Source: an uncultured Faecalibacterium sp. (GTDB lineage: Bacteria; Bacillota; Clostridia; Oscillospirales; Ruminococcaceae). Taken from it: 40,857 nucleotides of DNA. Below the pieces are notes generated by a model. That model ran no database searches, was not told where the DNA came from, and saw only the letters and a list, made by a program, of their open reading frames with translations. A program made the position numbers and the translations under genes. Shown one piece after another: positions 18,957 through 27,891 of this stretch; the first letter of the stretch is position 1, and the number at the start of each line of letters is the position of its first letter. The stretch spans positions 1 to 40,857 of the forward strand of contig CALWZK010000016.1 in assembly GCA_944386015.1 (NCBI GenBank), written 5' to 3'.

Positions 18957-19416
18957 ATTGTTTTTATTTATGATCTAAACCCACCCTCCACCCTTTATAT
19001 GTTCCCCCGCGGCTGCGCCGCCGCCCCCACACGGGGGCTCTGGGCCTCTGACTGCTCCTTCTGGGTTTGCGCTGCGGGGACCTTCTAGCTGCGGCAATGC
19101 CAATAAAAGAAAGAGCAGTTTCCCGCCCGTCCCCCGGAGGGGGATGTCGCGCAGCGACAGGGGGACACCTCTGTGGGCGGGTGGGTGGGTTCAAATGTTC
19201 CCCAGGTCGAGCGGCAAAGTTTTCGCAAAGGCAACCGCCGTGAGGGTGAAAGACAATAGAGCAGTCTGCCCAGACGTTAGAAGTCACGCGCCAGCGTACA
19301 GCTGGCGCTTTTCTACAATCGGAGCGGCGGTCAAAGGCCGTTAAGAAAAATGCATCTGCCGCCGTTTTAGCCTGTTGGTGGTTTCAATGGGCCAGGCAGA
19401 GTGTCGCATTTTTTAG

Positions 19417-19532
19417 GCAAGCACGCCGAAGCGCGTCCTGCGGACGATGCAGCGAGGCGTGCTTGGCGCAGCGCTCCAATTTTCACAAGGGCGCTGTGCG
19501 GCCCGCAGGGAAAATTGGCTAAGCGCAAGAGG
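19417..19532 (+). repeat. Two-hairpin structured element, copy 1
   Basis: Hairpin A: AAGCACGCC (19419-19427) pairs with GGCGTGCTT (19456-19464) and encloses a small hairpin CGTCC-TGC-GGACG (19434-19446). Hairpin B: CCAATTTTC (19476-19484) pairs with GAAAATTGG (19510-19518), extended at its base by GCGCT with AGCGC. Conserved blocks are GGCGCAGCGCTCC (19465-19477) and GGCTAAGCGCAAGAGG (19517-19532). A second copy lies at 35411-35525. The strand shown is arbitrary. Confidence 0.8.
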
Positions 19533-19572
19533 AGGGGAGGCAGGGGGCCCCCTCCCTCCGGGTTGCCGTTGC

Positions 19573-19613
19573 CCAAATATGCGGCGCGGGTCGCGGCCCG
19601 CTTGCATATTTGG
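19573..19613. repeat. Inverted repeat after copy 1 of the two-hairpin element
   Basis: CCAAATATGC (19573-19582) pairs perfectly with GCATATTTGG (19604-19613); the loop has a further GC-rich stem. It is not found beside copy 2, so it is a separate hairpin. Confidence 0.65.
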
Positions 19614-19753
19614 ACGGCTGCCCCTGCTCCGCCTCGCCTGTTTCTGCCGCAGGCAGCGGCTCGGCTGCGCAGCCCCCTCTGGGCCAGCGCAGCGTCTTAA
19701 CGGGCCAAGCGGCCCGGTCAGCGCTAAAAACAAAAGCATAAACTTTAGACAAC

Positions 19754-19790
19754 AAAAAACCGGACCTGTCTCCCCTACAGGTCCGGTTTT
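19754..19790 (-). terminator. Terminator of the trehalose operon
   Basis: CCGGACCTGT and ACAGGTCCGG form a perfect 10-bp stem with a 7-nt loop and T runs on both sides, so it can act in both directions. It lies 14 bp after the treC stop. Confidence 0.92.
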
Positions 19791-19804
19791 CTGGCTGCGC
19801 CTGT

Positions 19805-21436
19805 TTACTTTTTCAGCACCCAGCACTCATAAGGCCGCAGGCTGGTGCGGGCTGCAGGCGCCGGATAGTTGCCCAGCAGCTGGGCAGCAGTGCCCCACCC
19901 TTCCGGCAGGGCCACCGGGGCCTCGTGGCCGGTCAGGTTGCAAACCACCAGGGCCTCCTCGTCGTCGGTCCAGCGACGGTAGGCCAGCAGGTCGGCGTCA
20001 TCTTTGTACAGGAATTCGATCTTGCCTTCGCTGATCACCTGCTCCTGCTTGCGCAGGGCCACCAGCTGCTTGTAGTAGCTGTAGATCGAGTCGGGGTCCC
20101 CCACCTGGGCGGCGGCATTGATGGTGGGATAGTTGGACACCTCTTCCAGCCAGGGGGTGCCGGTGGTAAACCCGGCGTGGGCCGATGCATCCCACTGCAT
20201 GGGGGTGCGGCCGTTGTCCCGGCTGCGCTGGGCCAGAATCTCCAAAGCCTCGTCGGCCGTCTTGCCCTGCTCCTGAAGGATCTTGTAATAGTTCAGGCTC
20301 TCCACGTCCCGGTACTGGTCGATGGTCTTGTAGTGGGCATTGGTCATGCCGATCTCTTCCCCCTGGAAGATGTAGGGGGTGCCCCGCATCATGTGGGTGG
20401 CGGTGCCCAGCATCTTGGCGCTTTCCTTCCAGTACCTGCCTTCATCGCCGAAGCGGCTCACCGCACGGGGCTGGTCGTGGTTGCACCAGAACAAAGCATT
20501 CCACCCGTGGCCTGCCTCCATCCCCTCCTGCCAGAGGGTGAACAGGTTTTTCAGGGCCATCCGGTCGGGAGGCATCAGGGACCACTTGTCCCCGTTCTTG
20601 TAGTCCACCTTCAGGTGGTGGAAGCTGAAGCTCATGCTCAGCTCGTGGCGGTCGGGGTTGGTGTAGCCGATGCAGTTTTCCAGGCTGGTGGAGGACATCT
20701 CTCCCACCGTGATCATCCCGTCGATGCCGCCGGCCGCCACCAGTTCCTGCAGGTACTTGTGGACGTTCCGGCCGTCGGTGTAAAAGCGGCGGCCGTCCCC
20801 CTGGTGGTCGTCCTCGTAGACTTCCGGTTTGGAGATCAGGTTGACCACGTCAAAGCGGAAGCCCTTGATGCCCTTGCCTTTCCAGAACCGCAGGATGTCG
20901 GCCAGCTCGGCCCGGACCTCCGGGTTTTCCCAGTTCAGGTCGGCCTGGCTCACGTCGAACAGGTGCAGGTACCACTTGCCCAGGCTGGGCAGGTATTCCC
21001 AGGCGGGGCCGCCGAACTTGGACACCCAGTTGGTGGGGATCTTGTCGGGGGTGCCCTCCTTGAAGATGTAGTAGTTCTGGTACTTCTCGTCCCCGGCCAG
21101 GGCCTTCTGGAACCATTCGTGGGCGGTGGAGGTGTGGTTGAACACCATGTCCAGCATCAGGCCGATGCCCCGCTTGTCGGCTTCCCGCACCAGGGTTTCC
21201 AGGTCCTCCATGGTGCCGAACCGGGGGTCGATGGCCCGGTAGTCCGCCACATCATAGCCGTTGTCCCGCTGGGGCGAGGGGAAAAAGGGGGTCAGCCAGA
21301 GGTAATCCACCCCCAGGTCTTTCAGATAGTCCAGCTTGGCGGTGACGCCGGGCAGGTCCCCCAGGCCGTCGCCGTTGGTGTCGCAGAAGGACTTGGGGTA
21401 GATCTGGTACACCACTTTGTCATGAAAATTTGCCAT
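19805..21436 (-). CDS. treC: Trehalose-6-phosphate hydrolase (GH13)
   Basis: A 543-residue cytoplasmic GH13 enzyme that hydrolyses trehalose-6-phosphate to glucose and glucose-6-phosphate. The catalytic set is intact: nucleophile Asp196 (GFRFDVVN), acid/base Glu246 (VGEMSS) and transition-state Asp321 (NHDQPR). A calcium-type loop DTNGDGLGD is at residues 19-27. The family also includes oligo-1,6-glucosidases, but the linked TreP-like transporter and TreR-like regulator favour trehalose-6-phosphate. AAGAAGGAAT precedes the start. It is also called treA in Bacillus. Confidence 0.9.
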   Translation of the reverse strand: MANFHDKVVYQIYPKSFCDTNGDGLGDLPGVTAKLDYLKDLGVDYLWLTPFFPSPQRDNGYDVADYRAIDPRFGTMEDLETLVREADKRGIGLMLDMVFNHTSTAHEWFQKALAGDEKYQNYYIFKEGTPDKIPTNWVSKFGGPAWEYLPSLGKWYLHLFDVSQADLNWENPEVRAELADILRFWKGKGIKGFRFDVVNLISKPEVYEDDHQGDGRRFYTDGRNVHKYLQELVAAGGIDGMITVGEMSSTSLENCIGYTNPDRHELSMSFSFHHLKVDYKNGDKWSLMPPDRMALKNLFTLWQEGMEAGHGWNALFWCNHDQPRAVSRFGDEGRYWKESAKMLGTATHMMRGTPYIFQGEEIGMTNAHYKTIDQYRDVESLNYYKILQEQGKTADEALEILAQRSRDNGRTPMQWDASAHAGFTTGTPWLEEVSNYPTINAAAQVGDPDSIYSYYKQLVALRKQEQVISEGKIEFLYKDDADLLAYRRWTDDEEALVVCNLTGHEAPVALPEGWGTAAQLLGNYPAPAARTSLRPYECWVLKK

Positions 21437-21507
21437 ATTGATTCCTTCTTATCAGCTCTGCTGCCCGCCCGGGGGCGGCGCAGCGATGGGGTACGGCCCG
21501 GTCCGAA

Positions 21508-22923
21508 TCAGGCCACGTGCTTCTTTTTGCCGATCACGACGGTGAGCACAAAGGGCACCACCAGGGCGATCAGCATGCACAGTGCGAAGCTCAGCATGTA
21601 CTGGGGCTGGATGGACAGGATGCCGGGCAGGCCGCCCACGCCGATGGCGTTGGCGGTGGTGGAGGTGGCGGTGCACACCACGCCGGCAATGGCCGAGCCG
21701 ATCATGCCGCACAGGAAGGGGAAGTTCAGCTTCAGGTTGACGCCGAACATGGCCGGCTCGGTGACGCCCAGATAGCAGGAGATGCAGGCCGGGACGTTGA
21801 CTTCCTGGGCAGCGGCGTTCTTGCGCTGCAGGTAGATGACACCCAGAACGGCCGAGCCCTGGGCGATGTTGGACAGGGCGATCATGGGCCACAGCATGGT
21901 GCCGCCAAAGTCAGCAATCAGCTGCAGGTCGATGGCGTTGGACATGTGGTGCAGGCCGGTGATGACCAGCGGGGCGTAGATGAAGCCGAACACGGCGCCG
22001 AACACCACACGGAAGGGGCCCGAGATGCCGGCGTAAACCACAGAGGAAATGGCGGAGCCGATGGCCCAGCCGATGGGGCCCAGCACAAAGTGGGCTGCCA
22101 TGACCGCCAGCACCAGGCTGCAGAATGGCACCACAATCATGGACACCACAGCCGGGCAGATCTTGCGGAAGAATTTTTCCAGATACACCAGGGTGAAGGC
22201 GGCCAGCACGGCGGGGATCACCTGGGCCTGGTAGCCGATCATGTTCACCTGCACAAAGCCGAAGTCCCACTTGGGGATGTCGGCGGCGGGGGTGGTGGCC
22301 ACCGAGTAGGCGTTCAGCAGCTGGCCCGACACCAGGGTCAGGCCCAGGATGATGCCCAGGATCTGGGTGGAGCCCATCTTCTTGGTCACCGACCAGCAGA
22401 TGCCCACCGGCAGCATGTGGAACACAGCCTCGCCGATCAGCCACAGGAAGCTGTCCACGCCGCTCCAGAACTGGCTGATGTCGCACAGGGTCTTGGTGCC
22501 GTCCTCAAACAGGTACAGGCTGTCGATGCAGTTGCGGAAGCCCAGGATCAAGCCGCCGGTGATGATGGCGGGGATCAGGGGGGCGAAGATCTCGGCCAGG
22601 GCGGTCATGATCTTCTGCAGTTTGTTCTGGTTCTGCTTGGCAGCGCTCTTCACCGCTTCTTTCGAGACGCCCTCGATGCCCGACACCGCCACAAAGTCAT
22701 TGTAAAAGTCGGACACCGTGTTGCCGATGATCACCTGGAACTGGCCTGCCTGGGTGAAGGTTCCCTTCACCGATTTGATCTTTTCGATGCGGGGCACATC
22801 CGCCTTGGCGGGGTCGTTGAGCACAAACCGCATCCGGGTCACACAGTGTGACACCGCCGCAATGTTTTCCTTGCCGCCCACTGCTTCCAGCAGCTGCTGC
22901 GCATCCTGTTGGTATTTGCCCAT
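21508..22923 (-). CDS. treP: Trehalose PTS transporter, EIIBC
   Basis: A 471-residue permease importing trehalose as trehalose-6-phosphate. EIIB (1-90) has active Cys27 in SHCVTRMRF; EIIC (about 105-465) is polytopic with the GLHHMSNAIDLQ substrate loop. There is no EIIA domain; phosphate must come from another glucose-type EIIA, for example that of BglP. The start at 22923 is set by an AGGAGG 7 nt upstream; a longer frame would run into the operator region. First gene of the operon, 71 bp before treC. Confidence 0.92.
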   Translation of the reverse strand: MGKYQQDAQQLLEAVGGKENIAAVSHCVTRMRFVLNDPAKADVPRIEKIKSVKGTFTQAGQFQVIIGNTVSDFYNDFVAVSGIEGVSKEAVKSAAKQNQNKLQKIMTALAEIFAPLIPAIITGGLILGFRNCIDSLYLFEDGTKTLCDISQFWSGVDSFLWLIGEAVFHMLPVGICWSVTKKMGSTQILGIILGLTLVSGQLLNAYSVATTPAADIPKWDFGFVQVNMIGYQAQVIPAVLAAFTLVYLEKFFRKICPAVVSMIVVPFCSLVLAVMAAHFVLGPIGWAIGSAISSVVYAGISGPFRVVFGAVFGFIYAPLVITGLHHMSNAIDLQLIADFGGTMLWPMIALSNIAQGSAVLGVIYLQRKNAAAQEVNVPACISCYLGVTEPAMFGVNLKLNFPFLCGMIGSAIAGVVCTATSTTANAIGVGGLPGILSIQPQYMLSFALCMLIALVVPFVLTVVIGKKKHVA

Positions 22924-22939
22924 GAAGCATCCTCCTTTG

Positions 22940-22972
22940 TTTGACACGTTCAAACGTCTGAACATGTTCAAA
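22940..22972. promoter_or_regulatory. TreR operator sites in front of treP
   Basis: Two adjacent palindromes lie between the treP promoter and its start: TTTGACACGTTCAAA (22940-22954) and TGAACATGTTCA (22959-22970). Both fit a TTTGAAC..GTTCAAA pattern that recurs in front of treR. The GntR family usually binds such symmetric sites; the assignment to TreR rests on position. Confidence 0.7.
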
Positions 22973-22992
22973 TATGTTTTACCACTACAAAA

Positions 22993-23020
22993 AGTATAGC
23001 GTTTCGGCCAAAAAAGTCAA
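22993..23020 (-). promoter_or_regulatory. Promoter for treP-treC
   Basis: On the minus strand TTGACT (23015-23020), a 16-bp spacer and TATACT (22993-22998), just upstream of the operator pair. Confidence 0.8.
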
Positions 23021-23082
23021 CGGAGCCGGGAAAGATTCTGCGCAGTTCCAGCCAATTTCAGAGCTTAGTACAAACAGAATCC

Positions 23083-23111
23083 TTGTAATTTGGGAGGATT
23101 TGCTGTATACT
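23083..23111 (+). promoter_or_regulatory. Promoter for treR
   Basis: TTGTAA (23083-23088), a 17-bp spacer and TATACT (23106-23111). It is divergent from the treP promoter about 60 bp away. Confidence 0.8.
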
Positions 23112-23115
23112 GGGG

Positions 23116-23151
23116 TCAAATATTTGAACAGGTTTCAAACTTTTGAACAGG
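23116..23151. promoter_or_regulatory. TreR operator cluster in front of treR
   Basis: TCAAATATTTGA (23116-23127, perfect palindrome), TTTGAACAGGTTTCAAA (23123-23139) and a half site TTTTGAACAGG (23141-23151) overlap or abut directly downstream of the -10 box. Autorepression is the simplest reading. Confidence 0.7.
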
Positions 23152-23169
23152 TGACAGGAGGTTTTTTCC

Positions 23170-23922
23170 ATGCCCAGGGCAAAGTACGAAGGCATCTACC
23201 GCAGCATCAAACAAAAAATCGAGGCCCAGGATTATCCCTACCAGAGCCTGCTGCCCGCCGAGAGCGCCCTGATCCAGGAGTACGGCTGCGCCCGCAACAC
23301 CCTGCGGCGGGCTTTGGGCGATCTCACCGCCGAGGGCTACATCCAGCCCATCCAGGGCAAGGGGGTGCGGGTGATCTACCGCCCGGTGGGCAAGACCGCT
23401 TTTCTGATGGGTGTGATCGAGAGCTTCCAGGAGACCGCCAGCCGCAACCATCTGCGGACGGTGACCCGGGTGGTCAGCTTTGAGCCCATCGCCGCCGACG
23501 AGCGGCTGGCCTCCCAGAGCGGCTTTCTGGTGGGGGAGCCCCTGTGGGCCATCGAGCGGGTGCGCTATCTGGACGGCAAAGCCCTGATCCGGGATCTCAA
23601 CTATTTTTCCCAGGCCATGATCCCCGGCCTCACCGCCGAGATCGCCGCCCGGTCCATCTACGAATACATTGAGAAGGAGCTGCGGCTGCGGATCACCACC
23701 ACCAAGCGCCGTGTGACGGTGGAGCGGGCCACCACCCGGGACCGGGAGCTGCTGGACCTGGAGGGCTTCGACGGGGTGGTGGTGGTGTCCAGCCTCACCT
23801 TTGACGCCGGGGGGCTGCTGTTTGAATACACCCAGTCCCGCCACCAGGCCGACTCCTTCTGCTTTGAGGACACCGCCACCCGGCGGCACCAGCCCCTCCC
23901 CTCCCCTTCTTCGGAGGATTGA
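23170..23922 (+). CDS. treR: GntR-family regulator of trehalose genes (TreR-like)
   Basis: A 250-residue repressor with an N-terminal winged helix (1-70, with LLPAESALIQEYGCARNTLRRAL as the recognition segment) and a UTRA ligand-binding domain (about 85-235). TreR proteins sense trehalose-6-phosphate. The gene is divergent from treP-treC with palindromes at both promoters, which suggests control of both. ACAGGAGG lies 7-8 nt before the start. The last 15 residues are Ser/Pro-rich and probably disordered. Confidence 0.9.
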   Translation: MPRAKYEGIYRSIKQKIEAQDYPYQSLLPAESALIQEYGCARNTLRRALGDLTAEGYIQPIQGKGVRVIYRPVGKTAFLMGVIESFQETASRNHLRTVTRVVSFEPIAADERLASQSGFLVGEPLWAIERVRYLDGKALIRDLNYFSQAMIPGLTAEIAARSIYEYIEKELRLRITTTKRRVTVERATTRDRELLDLEGFDGVVVVSSLTFDAGGLLFEYTQSRHQADSFCFEDTATRRHQPLPSPSSED

Positions 23923-23930
23923 GACAAAAT

Positions 23931-23980
23931 AAAAACAGCGGGGTTCCCGCGGCTTGTGCCGCCCGGGCCTCGCTGTTTTT
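23931..23980. terminator. Bidirectional terminator between treR and the fatty acid operon
   Basis: AAAAACAGCG.GG pairs with CC.CGCTGTTTTT and an inner GCGGC-TTGT-GCCGC hairpin fills the loop. It serves treR (plus) and the marR gene (minus), both ending within 15 bp. Confidence 0.88.
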
Positions 23981-23994
23981 GGTTGGATTATTTT

Positions 23995-24462
23995 TTACTG
24001 GGCCGGCTTGTCCGAAGGCGCGTCGGCGCCGGGCTGATCCCAGGGCAGCAGCTCCTCGCTGATCACCGACAGCATCTCCCCGAATTTGGCGCATTCCTCG
24101 GGGGTGAACCGCTCCCGGATCCGGGCCACCGCGCTCTGGACGCGGTCTCCCGCGCCGCAGTAGAGCTCGTATTTCCGGGTGACGTGGAGCAGGTATTCCC
24201 GCTTGTCCTCGGAGGAGCGGGTCTTTTCCACATAGCCCTTGCGGACCAGGCTGTTGATCTTGTAAGCTGCGTTGGGGGTCGAGACGTGCATGAAGGCGGC
24301 GAACTCGTTCACCGTGGGGGTGCCCAGGGCGCGGATGGCTTCCGCCGCAAAGATCTCCGCCGCGCTCAGGCCGGTTTCCTGGTCCTGAAAGCGGGCGAAC
24401 AGCTCGTGGTAAAAGCGGAGGGTGAACTCCTTGTATGCTGTTTGGACGATCTTTTCCAGCAT
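23995..24462 (-). CDS. MarR-family regulator at the end of the fatty acid operon
   Basis: A 155-residue winged-helix MarR protein: dimer helices at 1-40, a helix-turn-helix around TPTVNEFAAFMHVSTPNAAYKINSLVRKGYVEK, then the wing SSEDKREYLLHVT. MarR proteins encoded with fab genes, such as FabT of streptococci, repress fatty acid synthesis when acylated ACP accumulates, and that role is inferred here. A perfect 16-bp palindrome behind the operon promoter (33695-33710) is the likely target. The start at 24462 follows GGGGAGGAG, 44 bp after fabZ. Confidence 0.85.
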   Translation of the reverse strand: MLEKIVQTAYKEFTLRFYHELFARFQDQETGLSAAEIFAAEAIRALGTPTVNEFAAFMHVSTPNAAYKINSLVRKGYVEKTRSSEDKREYLLHVTRKYELYCGAGDRVQSAVARIRERFTPEECAKFGEMLSVISEELLPWDQPGADAPSDKPAQ

Positions 24463-24506
24463 TCTGCTCCTCCCCGGGAAATTTCCCCGCGCCGGGGCGC
24501 CGGCTG

Positions 24507-24953
24507 TCAGGTACACGCCGGACCCTTCACCAGGGCAAAGGTCAGCTCTGCGGTGGCGGCCACCTGGCCGTCCACCATGGCTTTTGCCTCGCCGATGCCC
24601 ACAGGCCCCTTCATCTTGGTCAGGGTGCAGGTGATTTCCAGCACGTCCCCGGGGGTCACCTGCCGGCGGAACCGGGCATTCTTGATGCCGCCGAACAATG
24701 CCAGCTTGCCCTTGTTTTCGGGCATGGACAGCAGGGCAACGCCCCCCACCTGGGCCATGGCCTCCACGATCAGCACGCCCGGCATCACATGATACTGGGG
24801 GAAATGACCCTGGAAGAAAGGCTCGTTGACGGTGACGCACTTGATGCCCTTGGCCCACTTGCCTTCCTCCCCGTCCACGATGCGGTCCACCAGGGCGAAG
24901 GGATAGCGGTGGGGCAGGATCTGTGCAATCTCATCCGAATTGTATTTCATCAT
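24507..24953 (-). CDS. fabZ: 3-hydroxyacyl-ACP dehydratase FabZ
   Basis: A 148-residue hotdog-fold enzyme removing water from 3-hydroxyacyl-ACP in each elongation round. HRYPFALVDRI, EPFFQGHFP (catalytic His) and MPGVLIVEAMAQ (catalytic Glu) are all present. Two ATG codons in tandem begin the frame. It follows fabF by 3 bp. FabA-type isomerase activity is not suggested by sequence. Confidence 0.96.
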   Translation of the reverse strand: MMKYNSDEIAQILPHRYPFALVDRIVDGEEGKWAKGIKCVTVNEPFFQGHFPQYHVMPGVLIVEAMAQVGGVALLSMPENKGKLALFGGIKNARFRRQVTPGDVLEITCTLTKMKGPVGIGEAKAMVDGQVAATAELTFALVKGPACT

Positions 24954-24956
24954 GGT

Positions 24957-26198
<1,242 letters not shown>

Positions 26199-26211
26199 TT
26201 TGGATTCCTCC

Positions 26212-26958
26212 TCACATTCCCATGCCGCCGTCCACGCTCAGCACCTGGCCGGTGATGTAGCCGGCCTCCTCCGAGGCCAGGAAGGCCACAGCGGCGGCCA
26301 CGTCCTCGGGGGTGCCTGCCCGGCCCACCGGCACAGTGGCCAGCATGGCCTCCTTGGCGGCGTCGGGCAGGGCGGCGGTCATATCGGTGGAGATATAGCC
26401 GGGGGCCACCGCGTTGACGGTGATGCCCCGGGCGCCCATCTCCTTGGCCAGGGATTTGGTCATGCCGATGAGGCCGGCCTTGCTGGCGCAGTAATTGATC
26501 TGGCCGGCGTTGCCCCGCAGGGCCACCACCGAGCTCATGTTGACAATGCGGCCGTAGCGGGCCTTCATCATGGGCCGGATGGCGGCCTTCATGCACAGGA
26601 ATGCGCCTTTCAGGTTGGTGTTGATGACGGCGTCAAAGTCCTCTTCCTTCAGCACCATGGCCAGGTTGTCCCGGTTGATGCCGGCGTTGTTCACCAGGAT
26701 GTGGATGCCCCCCAGCTCCTTGACGGCGGTGTCGATCAGGGCCTTGGCCGAGGCGGCGTCGGCCACGTCGCCCTTGACGGCCCGGGCCTCCACCCCCAGC
26801 TCTTTCAGTTCGGCCAGGGTCTTCTCGGCGGCGGCAGTGTTGCCGGCGTAGGAGAACACCACGTTGGCGCCCCGGCGGGCCAGCTCCAGGCAGATTGCCC
26901 GGCCGATGCCCCGGCTGCCGCCGGTGACCACAGCGGTCTTACCACTCATGCTGCCCAT
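26212..26958 (-). CDS. fabG: 3-oxoacyl-ACP reductase FabG
   Basis: A 248-residue short-chain dehydrogenase reducing 3-oxoacyl-ACP with NADPH. NADPH-binding GGSRGIGRA (13-21), NNAG (90-93), and the catalytic Ser (142-143), Tyr156 and Lys160 are in place. It ends with a typical VLSVDGGMGM. It begins 3 bp after fabD. Met1 and Met4 are both possible starts; the first fits GGAGAG upstream. Confidence 0.97.
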   Translation of the reverse strand: MGSMSGKTAVVTGGSRGIGRAICLELARRGANVVFSYAGNTAAAEKTLAELKELGVEARAVKGDVADAASAKALIDTAVKELGGIHILVNNAGINRDNLAMVLKEEDFDAVINTNLKGAFLCMKAAIRPMMKARYGRIVNMSSVVALRGNAGQINYCASKAGLIGMTKSLAKEMGARGITVNAVAPGYISTDMTAALPDAAKEAMLATVPVGRAGTPEDVAAAVAFLASEEAGYITGQVLSVDGGMGM

Positions 26959-26961
26959 TGG

Positions 26962-27891
26962 TTACTCTCCTTTCAGCGCCTCGCAGAGGGCGTCGATGTC
27001 GGCGCAGGTTTCCACTGCGCAGGTCTTGATGCCGGGGGCGGTCTTTTTCACAAAGCCGCTCAGCACCTTGCCGGGGCCGATCTCCACGATCATGTCCACC
27101 CCCAGCTCGGCCATCCGGCGGATGGTGTCCTCCATGTACACCGAGGACTGCACCTGCCGCTCCAGCAGGGCGGGGATGGTGTCGTTTTCGCCCATCTCAT
27201 GGCCCAGGCAGTTGAACAGCACCGGGAACTGCATCTCACCGAAATGGATCCCGGTGAACTTTTCCCGCAGGGCGTCGCCGGCGGGGGCCAGCAGCGAGGT
27301 GTGGAAAGGCCCGCTGACCTTCAGGGGCAGGCAGCGCTTGGCGCCCAGCTCCTTGGCTTTGGCGGCGGCCTTGTCCACAGCGGCCTTGTGGCCGCCGATC
27401 ACCAGCTGGCCGGGGCAGTTGTAGTTGGCGATTTCCACCACGCCCTCGTCCGATGCCTCGGCGCAGGCCTGGCGGAGCTTGTCGCGGTCCAGCCCCAGGA
27501 CGGCGGTCATCCCGCAGGGGACGCCGGCAGCGGCTGCGGCCATGGCCTTGCCCCGGAAGGCGGCCAGCTCCACCGCTTCCTCAGCGGTGAAGACGCCGGC
27601 GGCTTCCAGCGCCGAATATTCGCCCAGGCTCAGGCCTGCGGCGTAAGAGGGATGAATCCCCTTGCTGGCCAGGATGGCGGTCATGCCGGCGGCAAAGGCC
27701 ACCATGCAGGGCTGGGTGTACTGGGTCTGGTTCAGCACCCCGTCGGGGTCGGTGAAGGAGACGGTTTTCAGGTCGAAATCCAGCCTGGCGCTGTCCAGCA
27801 CCGCCCGGAACTCGGGGTAGGCCTCATAGAGGTCGGCGCCCATGCCGGGGTGCTGGCTGCCCTGACCGGCGTACAAAAATGCAAGTTTCAT
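26962..27891 (-). CDS. fabD: Malonyl-CoA:ACP transacylase FabD
   Basis: A 309-residue enzyme moving malonyl from CoA to ACP. GQGSQHPGMG (9-18) forms the oxyanion region and Ser88 in GLSLGEYSAL is the nucleophile; the catalytic His lies in SGPFHTSLL. It overlaps fabK by four bases (ATGA), indicating coupled translation. Confidence 0.97.
   Translation of the reverse strand: MKLAFLYAGQGSQHPGMGADLYEAYPEFRAVLDSARLDFDLKTVSFTDPDGVLNQTQYTQPCMVAFAAGMTAILASKGIHPSYAAGLSLGEYSALEAAGVFTAEEAVELAAFRGKAMAAAAAGVPCGMTAVLGLDRDKLRQACAEASDEGVVEIANYNCPGQLVIGGHKAAVDKAAAKAKELGAKRCLPLKVSGPFHTSLLAPAGDALREKFTGIHFGEMQFPVLFNCLGHEMGENDTIPALLERQVQSSVYMEDTIRRMAELGVDMIVEIGPGKVLSGFVKKTAPGIKTCAVETCADIDALCEALKGE

Larger units (their letters stand above)
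18774..19804. other. Gene-free, hairpin-rich stretch between convergent genes
   Basis: No credible gene is seen in about 1 kb; open frames here have no ribosome site or recognisable product. It holds a small hairpin (CTTTTCTGAAGAAAAG, 18783-18798), a terminator at 18923-18956, a short TGTCGC/GCGACA hairpin at 19145-19159, a GCGCCAGC/GCTGGCGC hairpin followed by TTTT at 19288-19312, the two-hairpin element at 19417-19532, further inverted repeats to 19613, and the treC terminator. Confidence 0.7.

Noticed and set aside
18964-19287. Minus-strand frame of 107 codons in the hairpin-rich gap
   Set aside because: No ribosome binding site, no domain, Arg/Pro-rich and crossing several hairpins; treated as non-coding repeat sequence.
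19413-19826. Minus-strand frame across copy 1 of the two-hairpin element, partly alike in translation to a frame across copy 2
   Set aside because: The similarity follows the conserved DNA blocks, while changes between copies keep base pairing rather than amino acids; no start site or protein family fits.
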